Assembly: GCA_020747015.1 (NCBI GenBank)
Contig: JAGTJM010000012.1
Location: 558,001-622,000 of the forward strand
Origin: Pyrenochaeta sp. MPI-SDFR-AT-0127
Taxonomy: Eukaryota > Ascomycota > Dothideomycetes > Pleosporales > Cucurbitariaceae
Reading direction: 5' to 3'
DNA: 64,000 bases
The position numbers and the translations under genes are program-made. The number at the start of each line of letters is the position of its first letter. The stretch's first letter is position 1. The notes under the pieces are model-generated. The model was not told the origin of the DNA. It saw nothing but the letters and a program-made list of their open reading frames with translations, and made no database searches. Below are positions 1 through 11,449 of this stretch, one piece after another.

Positions 1-432
1 AAATTATGCCTTCTCAAGCTCGAGAGTATGGCACCGCTCTTGCGAATGTTGTGCCTATTGGTCTTGGCATTGCTTTGGGACAAAAGTGGCCTACGGCAAC
101 AGAGCAGCTGGATGCCAGGTCATACATCATTCTTCTATGCACTTCAGGCTTCAGCTTTTTTATTAACTGGTGGTTCATTGTGGAACCAAAAGGGTTGTCT
201 ATTGAGCACATTGATAAGGTATGCTACCGCGATGTCTTCGCCTAAAAAATGATCCTATCCTCGGCGCCAGATAGCTAACTAGGCAATCTAGCTTTTTGGT
301 GAGGACGACAAAGTCGGCATCGTTCGCGAAGAGAACGCAGGCGCCGAACTCAATATTGTCACAGAGATCAGTCCAGAGGAGAAGGAAGAGCTCCGGGCAC
401 AGCACAACGAGCATGCGGCCCCTCGCGCCTAG
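1..432 (+). CDS. MFS sugar transporter, C-terminal part (partial)
   Basis: This is the 3' end of a gene that begins before the window. Exon 1 runs 1-218 and the last exon 292-432, joined by a 73-base intron (219-291, GTATGC donor, CTAG acceptor, phase 0). The visible protein holds the conserved turn MPSQAREYGTALA near the last transmembrane helices, one or two hydrophobic helices, and then the motif EPKGLSIEHIDKLFGEDD. This tail resembles the PETKG...EEID(x)LF ending typical of major facilitator sugar (hexose-type) transporters, with Pro-Glu order altered. A charged cytosolic tail of about 45 residues ends the protein. By family, it would import a sugar or related solute with protons at the plasma membrane. 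The substrate cannot be told from this fragment. Confidence 0.75.
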
Positions 433-1141
433 CCTGGTGATGCAACAGGACTGCCGTATCCACAACCATGTTCTACAGACGTCAATCTAGCAAGCCGAGA
501 CAGGAGCAGATGCTGCAAGCATAAGTAGCAAACCACGAAATATTAAGAGCATTGACCTTATCCTCCCAGTGTAATGTATCATAAGTGTCTTGTACTAAGA
601 TGGACGAAGCACTCAACGAACACTATCACATTTGCAAGCGTAGTGTTGCTGGCTATAACACCTGGCTGCTCTGGCTGCCCTGACATGTTTCGGGAGACTT
701 CTATTTCTTGCGCCACGTATTTGTATTACACCTACGGACTGTTTGTAGCATATCAACTAGAGCTCTGGACTAAATACCCTGTTCCTAACCGCTTGGTACT
801 GAAGCTGTGTGCTCTGGAAAATCTTGAATACAAATTGAGCTCAATTTGCCTAGCTGATCTTGTGCAACAATACTCAATGGGTTCTTCGCTGGATGTGAAC
901 TAAATATTGTCCTGCAGAGTTACAAGCCTTTGAGTGGAAGAAACGTCTTGCGTCCTCGGTGCGGGGTATATCATCAGTCGAGTTGGCGTCATCCCAGGAA
1001 GCAAAACCAACCCTAGAGCCCTTTCATTTCGAAGACAGCCACACCACACACAGCCACACTTCTTTGAGTCCTGGCTTCACTGCCGTCTAGCCCGAACAGG
1101 TATCATCCATTCCCTGCGTTGAATTGCACTGAGATCGCGCC
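433..1141. other. Intergenic region, no supported gene
   Basis: The 3' flank of the transporter and the promoter of the next gene. A 109-codon ATG-started open frame at 574-903 on the plus strand resembles no family and lacks the composition of its neighbours, so I do not call it. Confidence 0.6.
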
Positions 1142-2770
1142 ATGGAAGTCCTGATGCAAAAGGTTGACAATTATGTCGACTCTCTCGCCCCTCAGATTCA
1201 GCCCCGCATTGCAGCTGAGATCGACACCTTTCAGCAGAAAACAATCGATAGCTTGGAAACACAGGTCATTGATGCTTTTCGTGGCCTCTTCAACAGTGAC
1301 AAGGGCGGTTCTGGTCGCGACGAGCCGGGTTTCAATGATGGCGCCCCGGACTCTTATGGCGGCTCCTCGCTGCCTTTTGCCAACGAGGTTGCCAATTTGA
1401 CACGCAGCTTTAGTAAGATTTCGGATGAAGCGAGCGATGACCTACGCGACATTTTTGCTATAACCGAGGGCAGAGGTGATGGAAACGGGACCAGAGGACC
1501 AGAGGGCGCAAGCAGCAGCGGTGCCAGGGCATTCTTCTCACAAGCGCTCGACGCAGTGCAAGATCACCTAAACGATCAGTACCAGGGAGCAGGAGGACAG
1601 AACTTTCAGCTTGACGGCTTGCTTGGCGTCATAAGCAACACGGTCAAGGATGCATCGCGCAACCCAGAAGAGACGGCTCGTCTCATCAGTCCTGAGATCA
1701 AGGAGTCGGTCGGCGCAAAGTTACGAGAGCAACACGCAGGCATTGCAGAACAATTCACGCGCATTGCGCTGGAGCACATCAAGCGTTGGTTGCGCGGCAA
1801 TACCAGCACACGAGATCTTGGCGATGGTGCAAAGGCCGAGCTCGAGGATCAGGTCAAGGACCTTGTGAAAGGCATTGGTGGCCTCTTTGGGAAGAAGGAT
1901 CGTCCTTCTGGAGAGTCCTCGAGAGCTCTTGGGGATGGTGCGGCCGATGGAGACGATGGAGATAGAGGCGGAGGCTTCTCCCGAGTCATCAGCGACAAGC
2001 TAAGTACGGGACTCGCCAGGGTTCATCGCGAGGTGCGTCTTGAATTTCGCAAAATTCTAGGCGAGATCGAGAAGCAACTTTTCGAGCTCCTTCCAGACCA
2101 GTTTCAGCGTCCATTGGAGAAGATTCTTGGCGGCAATCCTTTCGACGCACAACTGGACCGCGACGCTAGTTCTCAGTCTGATCGTGGCTTTGGTGACGAT
2201 ATCAAAGCGAAGCTGGTTAGTAAACTGCGCGATCTTGTGAAGAAGCTACAAGAAACGCTTCGAAGGAGTCTTTTGGGTGTCGTGAACGGCGGACACCGTA
2301 AGTTCGAGCGAGAAAGCTGGGTCTTTGTGCAGAACATTGTGGAGCAGAAGGTCCAGAGATACTTGCCTGATGTCAAAATCGATGTGCCAGATGACATTGG
2401 CAACGAGGGTGTTAGCGTGGGCACGCCCACAGGTGGTGCACAACCCGGAAGTCAACCGACTGCGAACACGACACAAGAGGATTATAATCGACCGCAGTCA
2501 TTTAACCAGAGTGGCGGACAGAGTCAGACGCAGCAGAATTATGACTCTTCGTCGCAGTATAGACCAGAATATCGCCCAGACCATAGTCAGCAGTATCAAG
2601 GTCAAAATTACAATCAGACGCAGCATCAAGAAGGTTATCATCCTGATCAAAGGCAGCAGTACCAAGATTATCGGCCCGAGTATAATCAAGGCAGTCAAAA
2701 TTATCAGTCAGATCAAGGCCAGCAGTATCACGATTATCGACCACCTCAGGACCCAAATCGGCGCTACTAG
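1142..2770 (+). CDS. Unknown protein with Gln/Tyr/Asn-rich C-terminal tail
   Basis: A single-exon gene of 542 residues starting at ATG 1142 in a good context (GCC before ATG). I do not recognise a family. The first two thirds are rich in charged and amphipathic helices: an opening VDNYVDSLAPQIQPRIAAEI segment, several stretches with regular hydrophobic spacing (about residues 130-245 and 280-400), and acidic/Gly-rich loops. The last ~110 residues are low complexity, built from imperfect repeats of Gln, Tyr, Asn, Asp, Pro and Arg, such as QQYQDYRPEYNQ and QQYHDYRPP. That makes the tail prion-like or intrinsically disordered. There is no signal peptide and no clear membrane segment, so a cytosolic or nuclear location is likely. 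Function is unknown. The confident part is that it is a real gene, given its long uninterrupted frame and coherent protein composition. Confidence 0.85.
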   Translation: MEVLMQKVDNYVDSLAPQIQPRIAAEIDTFQQKTIDSLETQVIDAFRGLFNSDKGGSGRDEPGFNDGAPDSYGGSSLPFANEVANLTRSFSKISDEASDDLRDIFAITEGRGDGNGTRGPEGASSSGARAFFSQALDAVQDHLNDQYQGAGGQNFQLDGLLGVISNTVKDASRNPEETARLISPEIKESVGAKLREQHAGIAEQFTRIALEHIKRWLRGNTSTRDLGDGAKAELEDQVKDLVKGIGGLFGKKDRPSGESSRALGDGAADGDDGDRGGGFSRVISDKLSTGLARVHREVRLEFRKILGEIEKQLFELLPDQFQRPLEKILGGNPFDAQLDRDASSQSDRGFGDDIKAKLVSKLRDLVKKLQETLRRSLLGVVNGGHRKFERESWVFVQNIVEQKVQRYLPDVKIDVPDDIGNEGVSVGTPTGGAQPGSQPTANTTQEDYNRPQSFNQSGGQSQTQQNYDSSSQYRPEYRPDHSQQYQGQNYNQTQHQEGYHPDQRQQYQDYRPEYNQGSQNYQSDQGQQYHDYRPPQDPNRRY

Positions 2771-3416
2771 ATTCTGAGCTTGACATGACGGAGATGGTAG
2801 GAAGCGGTGGCGCAGATCAGTGCTCTTCTATAGCTTGAACGAAAGTATCTATACACAGTTCTGAGGCATAGGGCGCGTAAAGACGTACGATTCAGTTTGT
2901 CTGTTTTCCCTGCGTCATTGAGTTTCCTTCGTCGCTAAATCCCAGTGCGGTGCAGACTGACTTGGTTGCACAATGCATGCAGATAGTATTGGTCCTCAAG
3001 AAATTCCTTACCCACAGTGGTCAACCTGTCAGTGACCCAACAAGCAGCTAATGAGCCAAGCTAGCCGCACGCCCTTATAGTGTCGAAGCTTTAATTAACG
3101 CAGACCCAAACATGCGAAGGATGCTAGAAGCTGATTTGCAAGGCACTGTGTCTCATCCACTGCTTTGGGTCACGTCGCCCATATGCAGCCTCTGGGTCTC
3201 ACTTGAACATTTAGGCAACTTTGGTCATCATGGCACAGTCCTCAAATTTGCATACTGAGCCGCACCCGTGCAGGCAACGGCGGATCCTCAATGAATTGAG
3301 GTTGATGGCCAGGCTACACACGACACACCCGTGGCGGATCAACCGACACGATGTCTTCCCTCCATTTACACTCGAATTTGACCTGCAATTGCTGGACGAA
3401 CAGATAGACAACCATC
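2771..3416. other. Intergenic region upstream of the P450 gene
   Basis: No gene supported. Open frames at about 3211-3499 on both strands overlap each other and the start of the P450 gene and look like chance. Confidence 0.6.
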
Positions 3417-5270
3417 ATGACATTTCTGACAGTGTTGCTCACACTCTTTGCTCTTCCTGCCGCATTGTTATTCTGGACATCACAGTCGCTCGCCCGTAAC
3501 CGCGCAAAGGCGAAAGCGACCGGGCTTCCTTACCCTGAGCGCTGGATATCCCCAATTAATCCCTTTTGGCTGCTGTATGGCAGCTCTTTCGTAAGACTTT
3601 GCGAATCCCTCGGCATAGCGAGCAAGAACCTTTCTCGCATTTACTCGTACGGTTGGGGAGCCAATGCTCGCGCGAAGGTCCATGAGTACGCATCTAGCGA
3701 CGTATTTTTTATGGTTCATCCGGGAGGTCTTCAACTATGTGTAGCGGATGCCAACGTCATTTACGAGATTTTACAGGGGCGCACTGATTTCCGACGCAAT
3801 ATGGAGGAGATGGCGGTCCTGAATGTATATGGCAAGAATCTATCAACAACAGATGATCAGGAATGGCAGCGACATCGCAAAATGACTAGTGTCACCTTCA
3901 CAGAAAAAAACAACGAGTTGGTCTGGAAACAGTCATTAACACAAGCAAAAGGTGCGCGATAATCTGCCCAAACCTAGGCCAACGAATTTACTCACAAAAC
4001 TGGCAGGCATGTTGGAGTACTGGACGAAGCGATGCCAACAACCCATTCTTTCGACTTCTGAAGATACCAAAATATTCACACTCAATGTTCTTGCTGCTGC
4101 CTTGTTTAACAAAGAGTATTCATTCGAAGGACAGGCTGAAGAGAGCGAGAGCCGACACGCTGATGATAAATCTCACATGTATCGGGCTTCCCTGTCGACT
4201 ATTCTTGGATCTATCATCCAAATCTTCATTCTAGGCGAAGAGGGCTTCAAAGCGTGGTGGACACCCAAATCGTGGAAGGGTGCTGCGGAAGCAATGGCCA
4301 CCTTCCGCACCTACATTATAGGACTAATGAAAGAAGAGCAGATGTATTTGAAACAAGCAAGGACAGATCGTCAACATCTCGTTGCGCGTCTGGTGCGCGC
4401 ATGTGAAGCAGAGCAAGGGTCTCACGACGAAAAACTTGACAAGCTGGCGGACGAAGATACCACGAGCAGAAAGGTAAACATGACTGAGGAAGAAATTATC
4501 AGCAATCTATTTGTATACGCCTTTGCTGGCAACGACACTACCGCGATTGCTTTGACCAATCTGATCATTCAATTGCCTGCAAACCCGCAAACGCAAGATT
4601 GGATTACCGAAGAACTGCGCCACTACTTTCCCAGTGGCGACTCCGAATCCTGGAGTTATGAGCGGTTCAAAAACCTGAAGCGCTGTAGCGCTGTAGTTGT
4701 AAGCACTGGTTTATACAATCGCCATGTCGATGTATCTTGGCTTACATTGTATAGATGGAATTGCTTCGAATATGCCACCCGCTTTCCCAACTTGTTAAGA
4801 CGACCGGTGCTACACCGCAACCTCTGAAATTTAACGGCGAGACCTATATAATCCCAGCGGGAACTTCAGTACACTGTTCCCTTCCAGCTCTTCATTCTCA
4901 CCCGAAATATTGGGGCCCAGATCCTCTCGCCTGGAATCCAGAGCAGCACATCAGCATTTCAAATCACACAAACACAGATTCATTTGAAGCCGAAGTATTA
5001 GCTTCAGATACTTCGAAGCATTTTATGCCATGGGCGTGGGGTCAGCGTGTATGTCCTGGAAAACGCTTCTCGCAAGTTGAACTTGTCGCTGTTTTGGCTG
5101 CTCTATTCAGGGACTGGAGAGTGGAAATTGTACCGGAACCAAGGGAAACCCTTAAACAAGCACAAAATAGAGCATGGACAAGCAGCTTGGTAGTCGATCA
5201 TGAAGGTCACATGTTGCACGAGATGGTAAATCCACAAAGTGTTGGTTTGGTGTGGTTGAAGCGCGGATAA
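3417..5270 (+). CDS. Cytochrome P450 monooxygenase (class E, microsomal)
   Basis: Three exons, 3417-3951, 4007-4698 and 4755-5270, encode about 580 residues. Introns are 55 and 56 bases (GTGCGC...GGCAG, phase 1; GTAAGC...TATAG, phase 0). The N-terminal 20 residues form a hydrophobic membrane anchor, placing the enzyme on the ER. Family landmarks are present: the I-helix motif AGNDTT (about residues 352-357), the K-helix ExxR as ELLR (411-414) and the haem ligand loop WAWGQRVCPGK with Cys509. The first Phe of the textbook FxxGxRxCxG is Trp here, which occurs in several fungal P450 families. The usual PERF-type arginine is replaced in WNPEQHI. It would catalyse NADPH-P450 reductase-dependent hydroxylation. 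Substrate is unknown, and no biosynthetic cluster genes adjoin it. Both internal exon joins restore the reading frame exactly at conserved motifs. Confidence 0.9.
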
Positions 5271-5850
5271 TCCTTCGATGCTTGCCTTTCCTGCCTGATC
5301 GCGTTTCCAGACCTGATATGTTTGGGGGTCTAATAGTAATACTAGAACTAGTACAGATTGTAAAGGTGTGTTGACACGGTGAGCAGACCATGAAGCTCAA
5401 ACGCCTACCCTGCTTGATTCCTGGCAGGGATGGTGTCACAAATGTCTTCGAGGCTATAAGATTCCGGTAATATAGTATTAGTCCACCCCTCTAAAGTAAT
5501 AGATGAAATAATGTCCGTTCGAACTTGGTAGCGGCAGTGATGTTATAGATTCAGCAATCAGCTGACCACCATGATGTTCCTGCAGGAAGGAATGTAGGAA
5601 TTGATTTGCTCTACACATCACGTCCGGTCGGTTGTCAAACGGTCTAACAGGACTATGCACTAACTTGTCTAATCGAATAACAGCGAGGAATAAAAGTTAG
5701 AGGCTTCCCTCTTGTTATAGAAAGATGGTCGCCTTCAAGCCGCCTATATCTATTGCATCCACGTTGCTTGATCATTCGCTCCTCGTGGTTTTTATCATTT
5801 CATCTGCCTTCGTCAAACCATTGTCATTTGATGCGAGCTATCTGCCTTTA
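5271..5850. other. Intergenic region between convergent genes
   Basis: Shared 3' flank of the P450 gene (plus) and the F-box-like gene (minus). I see no gene or repeat in it. Confidence 0.6.
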
Positions 5851-7775
5851 CTACAAGCTTTGCAGTAACTTGTGCAGATTTTCTTCTGGCTTTCCCCGCT
5901 CTGCACTGTGATATTGTTTCCCCATGACCGCTCTCTCTAATTGCTGTTCATATTGTACTCTTGTATCTTCCCCGATATCATTCCAGCGTAGGTGTACAAA
6001 AAAGTCCTTCAGTCCCGCCTCTCCCAACCGCGTCATTGGGAGTATGATTGTCTCGGACCAATCCCGAGCTTCTTCGTGAGAAAGCATACATTCAGGGTAC
6101 GCTTGGTAGCTTGGGCGATGTGAGATGTTGATTGTGAAGGTGAGTGCTGGGATGTTCATCGCGTGTTGCATTACGAGGATGGTATCCAGGTAGTCGAACC
6201 AAGCCGGCGTTCTGGGGAGGAGATAGGTTTGTTTCGAACGAGGTAGAATCCATTCTAGCCTGCGAATATACTGAAGAGCATAGCGGGCAACAGAAGATAG
6301 ATAGAGACTCAGCTCGATTTTCTGCAGGTAATGTATGCCGTTCATGGGCCAAAGGTCTCCATAACACATAGCTTGCCGTAATTTAGGGCTGCAATAAGGT
6401 GTTACCAGTATATGATTATTGGCATAGTATACGGAAAGGGCGTCCTGTCGGACTTGGCGGCTCACGGAGAAGAGAATGCGACGGGAGAAGTGACACTCGC
6501 AAGATGAAGACCGAATAGGCGCATAGTCTGAGCAGTAGCAAATATTAGTATTGTCTTCTGGACTGCATTGTCCGCAACAGGAAAACCTGTCTATATCTTC
6601 CATGTTCGGTCCTCTATAGTGCTGTCGAGAGCCCGGAAATTCATATTTGTTAATCATCTTACGGTGGCCGTCTCTTTGATCAAACAGACAAGAACGAGAA
6701 TCAACAATCCATTCCCGAGGGCGCCATTGTACCGCAAACGGAGAAACTAGATCGGTGTATTCGAGGATAGCGAAGCGTAGCTCTTGGGGTAGATCTAGGT
6801 ACCTGAAAGGCGTAATATCTCGATGGTAAACAAGCGTAAGGCTTCGGATGGAGTTTTCAATGAATCTAGATATCTCTGTATCTTTATTCCGCTCTTGCGG
6901 TGGCTCGTATTGCCATGTGTGCTGCCTCGAAGAATCAGTGCTTTCATTGTCCAGCGTCGCTCTGTAGAACTCACCACTCTTGGTCTCCACCAGCAAGTCT
7001 GACCACATATTTCTGCGCAAATACCGCAGTCTTTGAGTCGTGGTAGCTGCATCATAGGCTCGATGATGGCTGTCGCGTCACCCATTGTCTTTGCGTAGAA
7101 AATGACTCGCAGCCGCAGCTGACCGGGCCTGATTGACCGAACAAGTCCTTCTAGAGTCAATTTCCAACGCTTCAAGACTATCCTTCCACATGCAGTGGAT
7201 AAGTCGATACATGCTGGTGGTGTAGGTAATCTTGGCCAGGCATCATCCCAAACTACAGTCTTGGGGGTATCAAGCCGAATCGTCAACGAACCCAAGTTGC
7301 AAAGCGCATTGTCGCTCATGCGCCACAACCTCGCGAACCCCAAGGGCTGACCCAGACACACACGAAACACAGCTCCAGCATATGTAAAAGCCTCTACTTC
7401 TCGATGTATCTGCTTGGAAGTCAGAAGCATGCTCTGGTGCAAACCATACACATTGCCCCACACTGACGTTCCGTAGTGCTGAATATCTTCTGCATCGTCA
7501 TCGATCTCCCAAACTTCGTCCAACTCAGTAACATCGAGCTTCTTCAGTTCGTACGGGCCATTCGCATCGAGCTTACGACAATCTTGTGTCTCGGGATATG
7601 TGCCGTTTGCATAGACTTTGAGATTGGAGTAATTGAGGTCAATAAAGATTTTGTCTAGCTCAGCATACTTGTATACGAGCTTGCGGACGGAGTGGGGGAG
7701 ATCCAGAAAGCTGCATCCTGATGGGATGAGTGGGGCGCGAGAGGAGAAGTAGTATTCAAGTCGGTGCTGCGGCAT
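5851..7775 (-). CDS. Two-module F-box-like protein
   Basis: Read as one gene of two exons: 7775-6975 and 6921-5851, about 623 residues. The first module opens with SCSFLDLPHSVRKLVYKYAE-like residues (actual start SGCSFLDLPHSVRKL), the second with FRYLDLPQELRFAILEYTDL; both match the LP-x-ELR-x-x-I/V F-box-like pattern of a large fungal family. The second module also holds a Cys-rich stretch (CCGQC...CYC...CEC) followed by SRQVRQDALSVYYANN, typical of this family. The 53-base intron 6922-6974 has a GTGAGT donor, CTGAT branch and GGCAG acceptor and joins the two frames in phase 0. The alternative is a one-base frameshift at the A-run 7019-7021, which would also fuse the frames. By family it may bind a Skp1-type partner or simply be a scaffold; no direct function is known. 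Confidence 0.75.
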
Positions 7776-8148
7776 CTTGATGCATCAGACGCAAACCGCA
7801 CGCAGAGTGCGTGGTCCGGAAATTGACAGAGTGCACGAGTAGTCTCGTGAATTGAGGGGAAGGTAGGACCATGCACGGCGCCTGGTGGATTACCGCGCGC
7901 TAAACCTGTAGAGGCTAGATTGGCGATTGGATTCAACCCCACAGCGCTCGCATTGTAGAACCTCTATCTTATTTGATCTCGAAACTTCGCGAAACCCTTA
8001 CGCTAAGACAGGTCACAAAATACCCATAAGAGCAACTAGAGTCAGTGTTCTATTGATATCGTGGAGTCATTCAGGACTGCCCAAGAACGATTGTAGGATC
8101 GAAGCTAGCGTATATGGAAGTCGGCCACCCATTACCATGTCGCTCTGA
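7776..8148. other. Intergenic region
   Basis: Promoter side of the F-box-like gene and 3' flank of the HET gene. No gene, RNA or repeat seen. Confidence 0.55.
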
Positions 8149-10566
8149 TTAGCACAGGCAAATCACTTCATCCTCCTCCTTCTCTGTCAGCTGCCTCTGG
8201 CCCTTCTCATCCGCATGATTCGACAGCTTCGTGATGCCAATCCGTCTAAACATTCGGTATTGATGCGGTATTGACCGGCCCTCATCCGGACCATCCTCCG
8301 CAACGGCAAACTCTGTGAAGCCCTCATACTTGAGAAGCAAGCAGTACAAATAGCGAAACGCCTTTCTGACTGTCCTCTCTCCGTATGCTACAGGCATGCA
8401 GTACAGCTGGGCGTTGTCTTTAAAGATGTCAACATCCGATTCTGGAGTGTCAAGGTACAGATTTGAGTGCTCCAAGGGGCGCGCAGAGGACAAGTTGGAA
8501 GAGTCTGGGGAGGCTGGCTTGAGACACCAACTGCAAGGAACTCCGATTGGTGGTTTCCGTCTGCGTAGTTCAATGCGTCGGAGATGACGGGGTCGCAGAA
8601 GCAATTTGCATCCCTTGACCATGCCAAATGGATTCTGCGGATCTGCATAAACGATATTGTGGTCCAATACTTTGAGCAACAATTCTTCGGCTGGGTTGGA
8701 CTCTTCTGTGAAACTCTCCTCGCTGGCTTGGTCCTTCTTTCCAGCCCGTAGTGCTCCATAGTCCGTAACGTCAGGGTACGTGATTCCATACGGACTGTCG
8801 ATAGAAGCCCATGAGAAAGAGGGCGCTCTGGTTTCATCACGCCGCGCAGGATTGTCAAAGACGCCGTCCCTGAAAACCTCGCCCACCTGCCATAGCAGCT
8901 GGCTCTCTAGATTGTTGCTCCATAAGCCGGCAATGTACTCGTTTTTGTTGGCGAATTTTTCGTTGCAGAATAGCCGAGCGATGCCTGAAAGCGCAATCAG
9001 CTTGTCGTGAGATACTGTGAGCTGCATACGCGAGTATGTCTCCACGATGTGTTTCCACAACTCATACATGTACAGATCAGGCATGTCTTTGTCTGGATCC
9101 GCGAGCCCCTTCAAGCGGATGTTTCGTCGCGCGAGGCCGGCGGTTGCCGTAAGATCCTTTAGTCGCCCTTCGTCCACAATATTACCCAGCTTCGCTCTCA
9201 GGGTGAGATTCATCTCTGGATGTCCCTCTGCATCTGAAAACTCAGCACAGTCCCAGGCAATTTGGTCGTGACAGAAGTGTAGTACACGTGGCGCCAGCAA
9301 TCGCTCTTGAAGTACCCATCCTCGTCGGTTTACGGGCGCATACTCAACAAGTTCATCCCAGGACGACACATCGATGAGCGTACATCTTGTAAATTGATCT
9401 GTTTTTGTAGTTCCCGTCCTTGTGGAATCAACGAGATTTGTTCTAGTGTAGAACACGTTGATTTCGTCCTCCCAAAGATGCTCGGGTTTACGGTTGGAGA
9501 AAAGGCCTCGGTCTCCATCCATTGCAGCCGTCGCGGAGATGTTAAGGAAGGACATCTGGTAAACCTTACCCATATAGCGGCTCTGCTCTAACCAATCGTC
9601 CGCAGATGTTCCTGGTTGGTCGCCTTGGCTTGCAGTTGGTTGTTTTATGCATAAGCTATCAATCCAGATGAAGCCAACTTTTTCCATACGGCAGGCAAAC
9701 AGTACTGCATCTCTAAACGTCTTTGACAATTCCCGCAGTTCGATGCCTTCGTTCTTGAACCGCGCTTCGGTACTGTTGTTTAGCCTGAGTTGTCCTTGCA
9801 AACTTTTAGGCTTCCCCCAGCAATGGCTGAGGGTCACATATCGGTGGTTTTCCCGTTTGCAGTCGTCAATTTCGCTCCCGTCACTCTTTTTGGATTTCAT
9901 CAGCACCACAGTCCAATCGCCTCTGGTCTTTTGGCTGATAGCTTCGCTGGACTCAATCAGCCTTACCTTCTTCCGCTCTAAGTCGCTGTGTTCGGAAAGA
10001 AAGGTCGATCCGTCTATTTCCCTAAGGCCATTGGCACTCCGAATTTCTTCAAGATCCAATAATCGCCTAGGGTACCACTTTTCTCCAGGTTTATCCCAGA
10101 CATTCGCACATTTGCACTCTTTTAACCAGCTTTGTGCTACCTCGAACACTTCATCAGAGGACGTGTCTAAAGATCTTAGTGTCCTTAATCGACGGTTTTT
10201 CGGATCTATGTATGATTAGTCCGCGTCATTCATCTAGTTGACGTGGGAAGGTATACCTGTTTCTTTCAGCAAGAATACACGGTTGTGTTTACGCTCCAGC
10301 TCAAAGTCTAGACAGTATCTAGCTTCACCGGCTGGGCTTTTATGAATCTTTCTAAGACTCGCACGTATAGAGATTGGTCGGTCCTCCAGGAGGTCCATCT
10401 CGCTTTCAAGTACGCTTGCTATTGCAATACATATCGAACAATCTGCGTCCCTTGATCGCCGCAGCGCTGTGGTCGTTTTGTGGTGCTCGAAGTTGAGATC
10501 GTAAGTGCCTGCCCACACTTCTCCTCTCCCACCCCTGATCATACATATACACACATTGCAGAGCAT
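8149..10566 (-). CDS. HET-domain (heterokaryon incompatibility) protein
   Basis: Two exons, 10566-10257 and 10205-8149, give about 788 residues. The 51-base intron 10206-10256 has a GTATAC donor, CTAAT branch and CATAG acceptor (phase 1). The HET domain is clear: the block RYVTLSHCWGK (about residues 225-235), the block FIWIDSLCIKQ (about 282-292), then the DWLEQSRYMGKVYQMSFLNI segment and GLF. The N-terminus has the usual Cys-rich lead (LCNVC, later CSIC). The region after the HET domain has no recognised fold. HET proteins trigger cell death when genetically different hyphae fuse, and many paralogues exist per genome with unknown triggers. A possible acceptor (TTGCAG) lies just upstream of the ATG, so an additional 5' exon cannot be excluded. 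Confidence 0.88.
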
Positions 10567-11449
10567 GATGAGATGTGTAGAGCTGCAATTGAGACGAGCT
10601 TTTCACTGGCCAGATGATGACACTTTGCTCGGCCCCAACAGTGCCATTAGAAGTAGCCGCAATCGTGTATCTGATCAAGCATCACGAAAGATGGTCATAT
10701 TGCCTGATCGCCGGAAAGTAGATGGGTGCCGGTCGAAAGATACGAGCGCAGGCAAACGAGGCTCAAGCGGCTATGCCACTCAGTTGGGGTGTCTTGCTGC
10801 GCCCCTCCCTAAACCTCTTCCAGACGATCAACTCCAGCCTGAAGGTCGCAGCCTGAACAACATCGATTTACCAAGGCTCAAGATCGGTCAATAAGTCACT
10901 GCGGAATCGCATGTCCTTCGCTTTGAGTTCCAGCATTTCCGTTCTGCGTTGCTTCAAACGGCCAACCAAGAAAATGCCGTCGAGGTTGCAGCTGAACCGT
11001 GTGAAAACCTACTATCCCCGTCACAGTAAGAGACGGCATCGATGTCGACGAGAATAGCACGGGTTTCTCGACATGCAGGGATAGATTACTTCAGTGAATC
11101 ACACAACTATATTTTTGCGGCATATTCAAGGCACTCAAGCATCACAAGGAGGATATTTCAAATCATGCTTGTGTTGACAGTAATTCATTTCCACTCTTCG
11201 CTTTCGCTACACCAAGCCACCACTAACATGTTAGGCCAATTGACCAGAATAGAAGTTAAACAGAAAAAAAAGTAATCAATACAGAGCGTTCAACGTGCAT
11301 CAAAAAGTGCTTGCATCTGTTTTTTATCCCAGATGAATTCCCGACCCTAGACCTAACCGATATACAAGAAATCTTTTTTTCCAGTGTTGCGCCGGAAATG
11401 CAAACGCCTTGTCCCATTCCATCCACCTCTCAAATCCACAGTCAGTCGC
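10567..11449. other. Intergenic region
   Basis: Upstream of the HET gene and downstream of the GH128 gene. A 129-codon plus-strand frame (10505-10894) overlaps HET exon 1 antisense and has no family features. Nothing else is supported. Confidence 0.55.

Noticed and set aside
574..903. 109-codon ATG frame on the plus strand
   Set aside because: No domain, signal or similarity pattern; its Cys/Tyr/Leu mixture and position in a 3' flank fit chance.
3211..3499. Upstream exon or short gene before the P450
   Set aside because: The P450 already has a membrane anchor start at 3417, and both strands give equal meaningless frames.
10505..10894. 129-codon plus-strand frame
   Set aside because: Overlaps HET exon 1 antisense and has no protein-like features.
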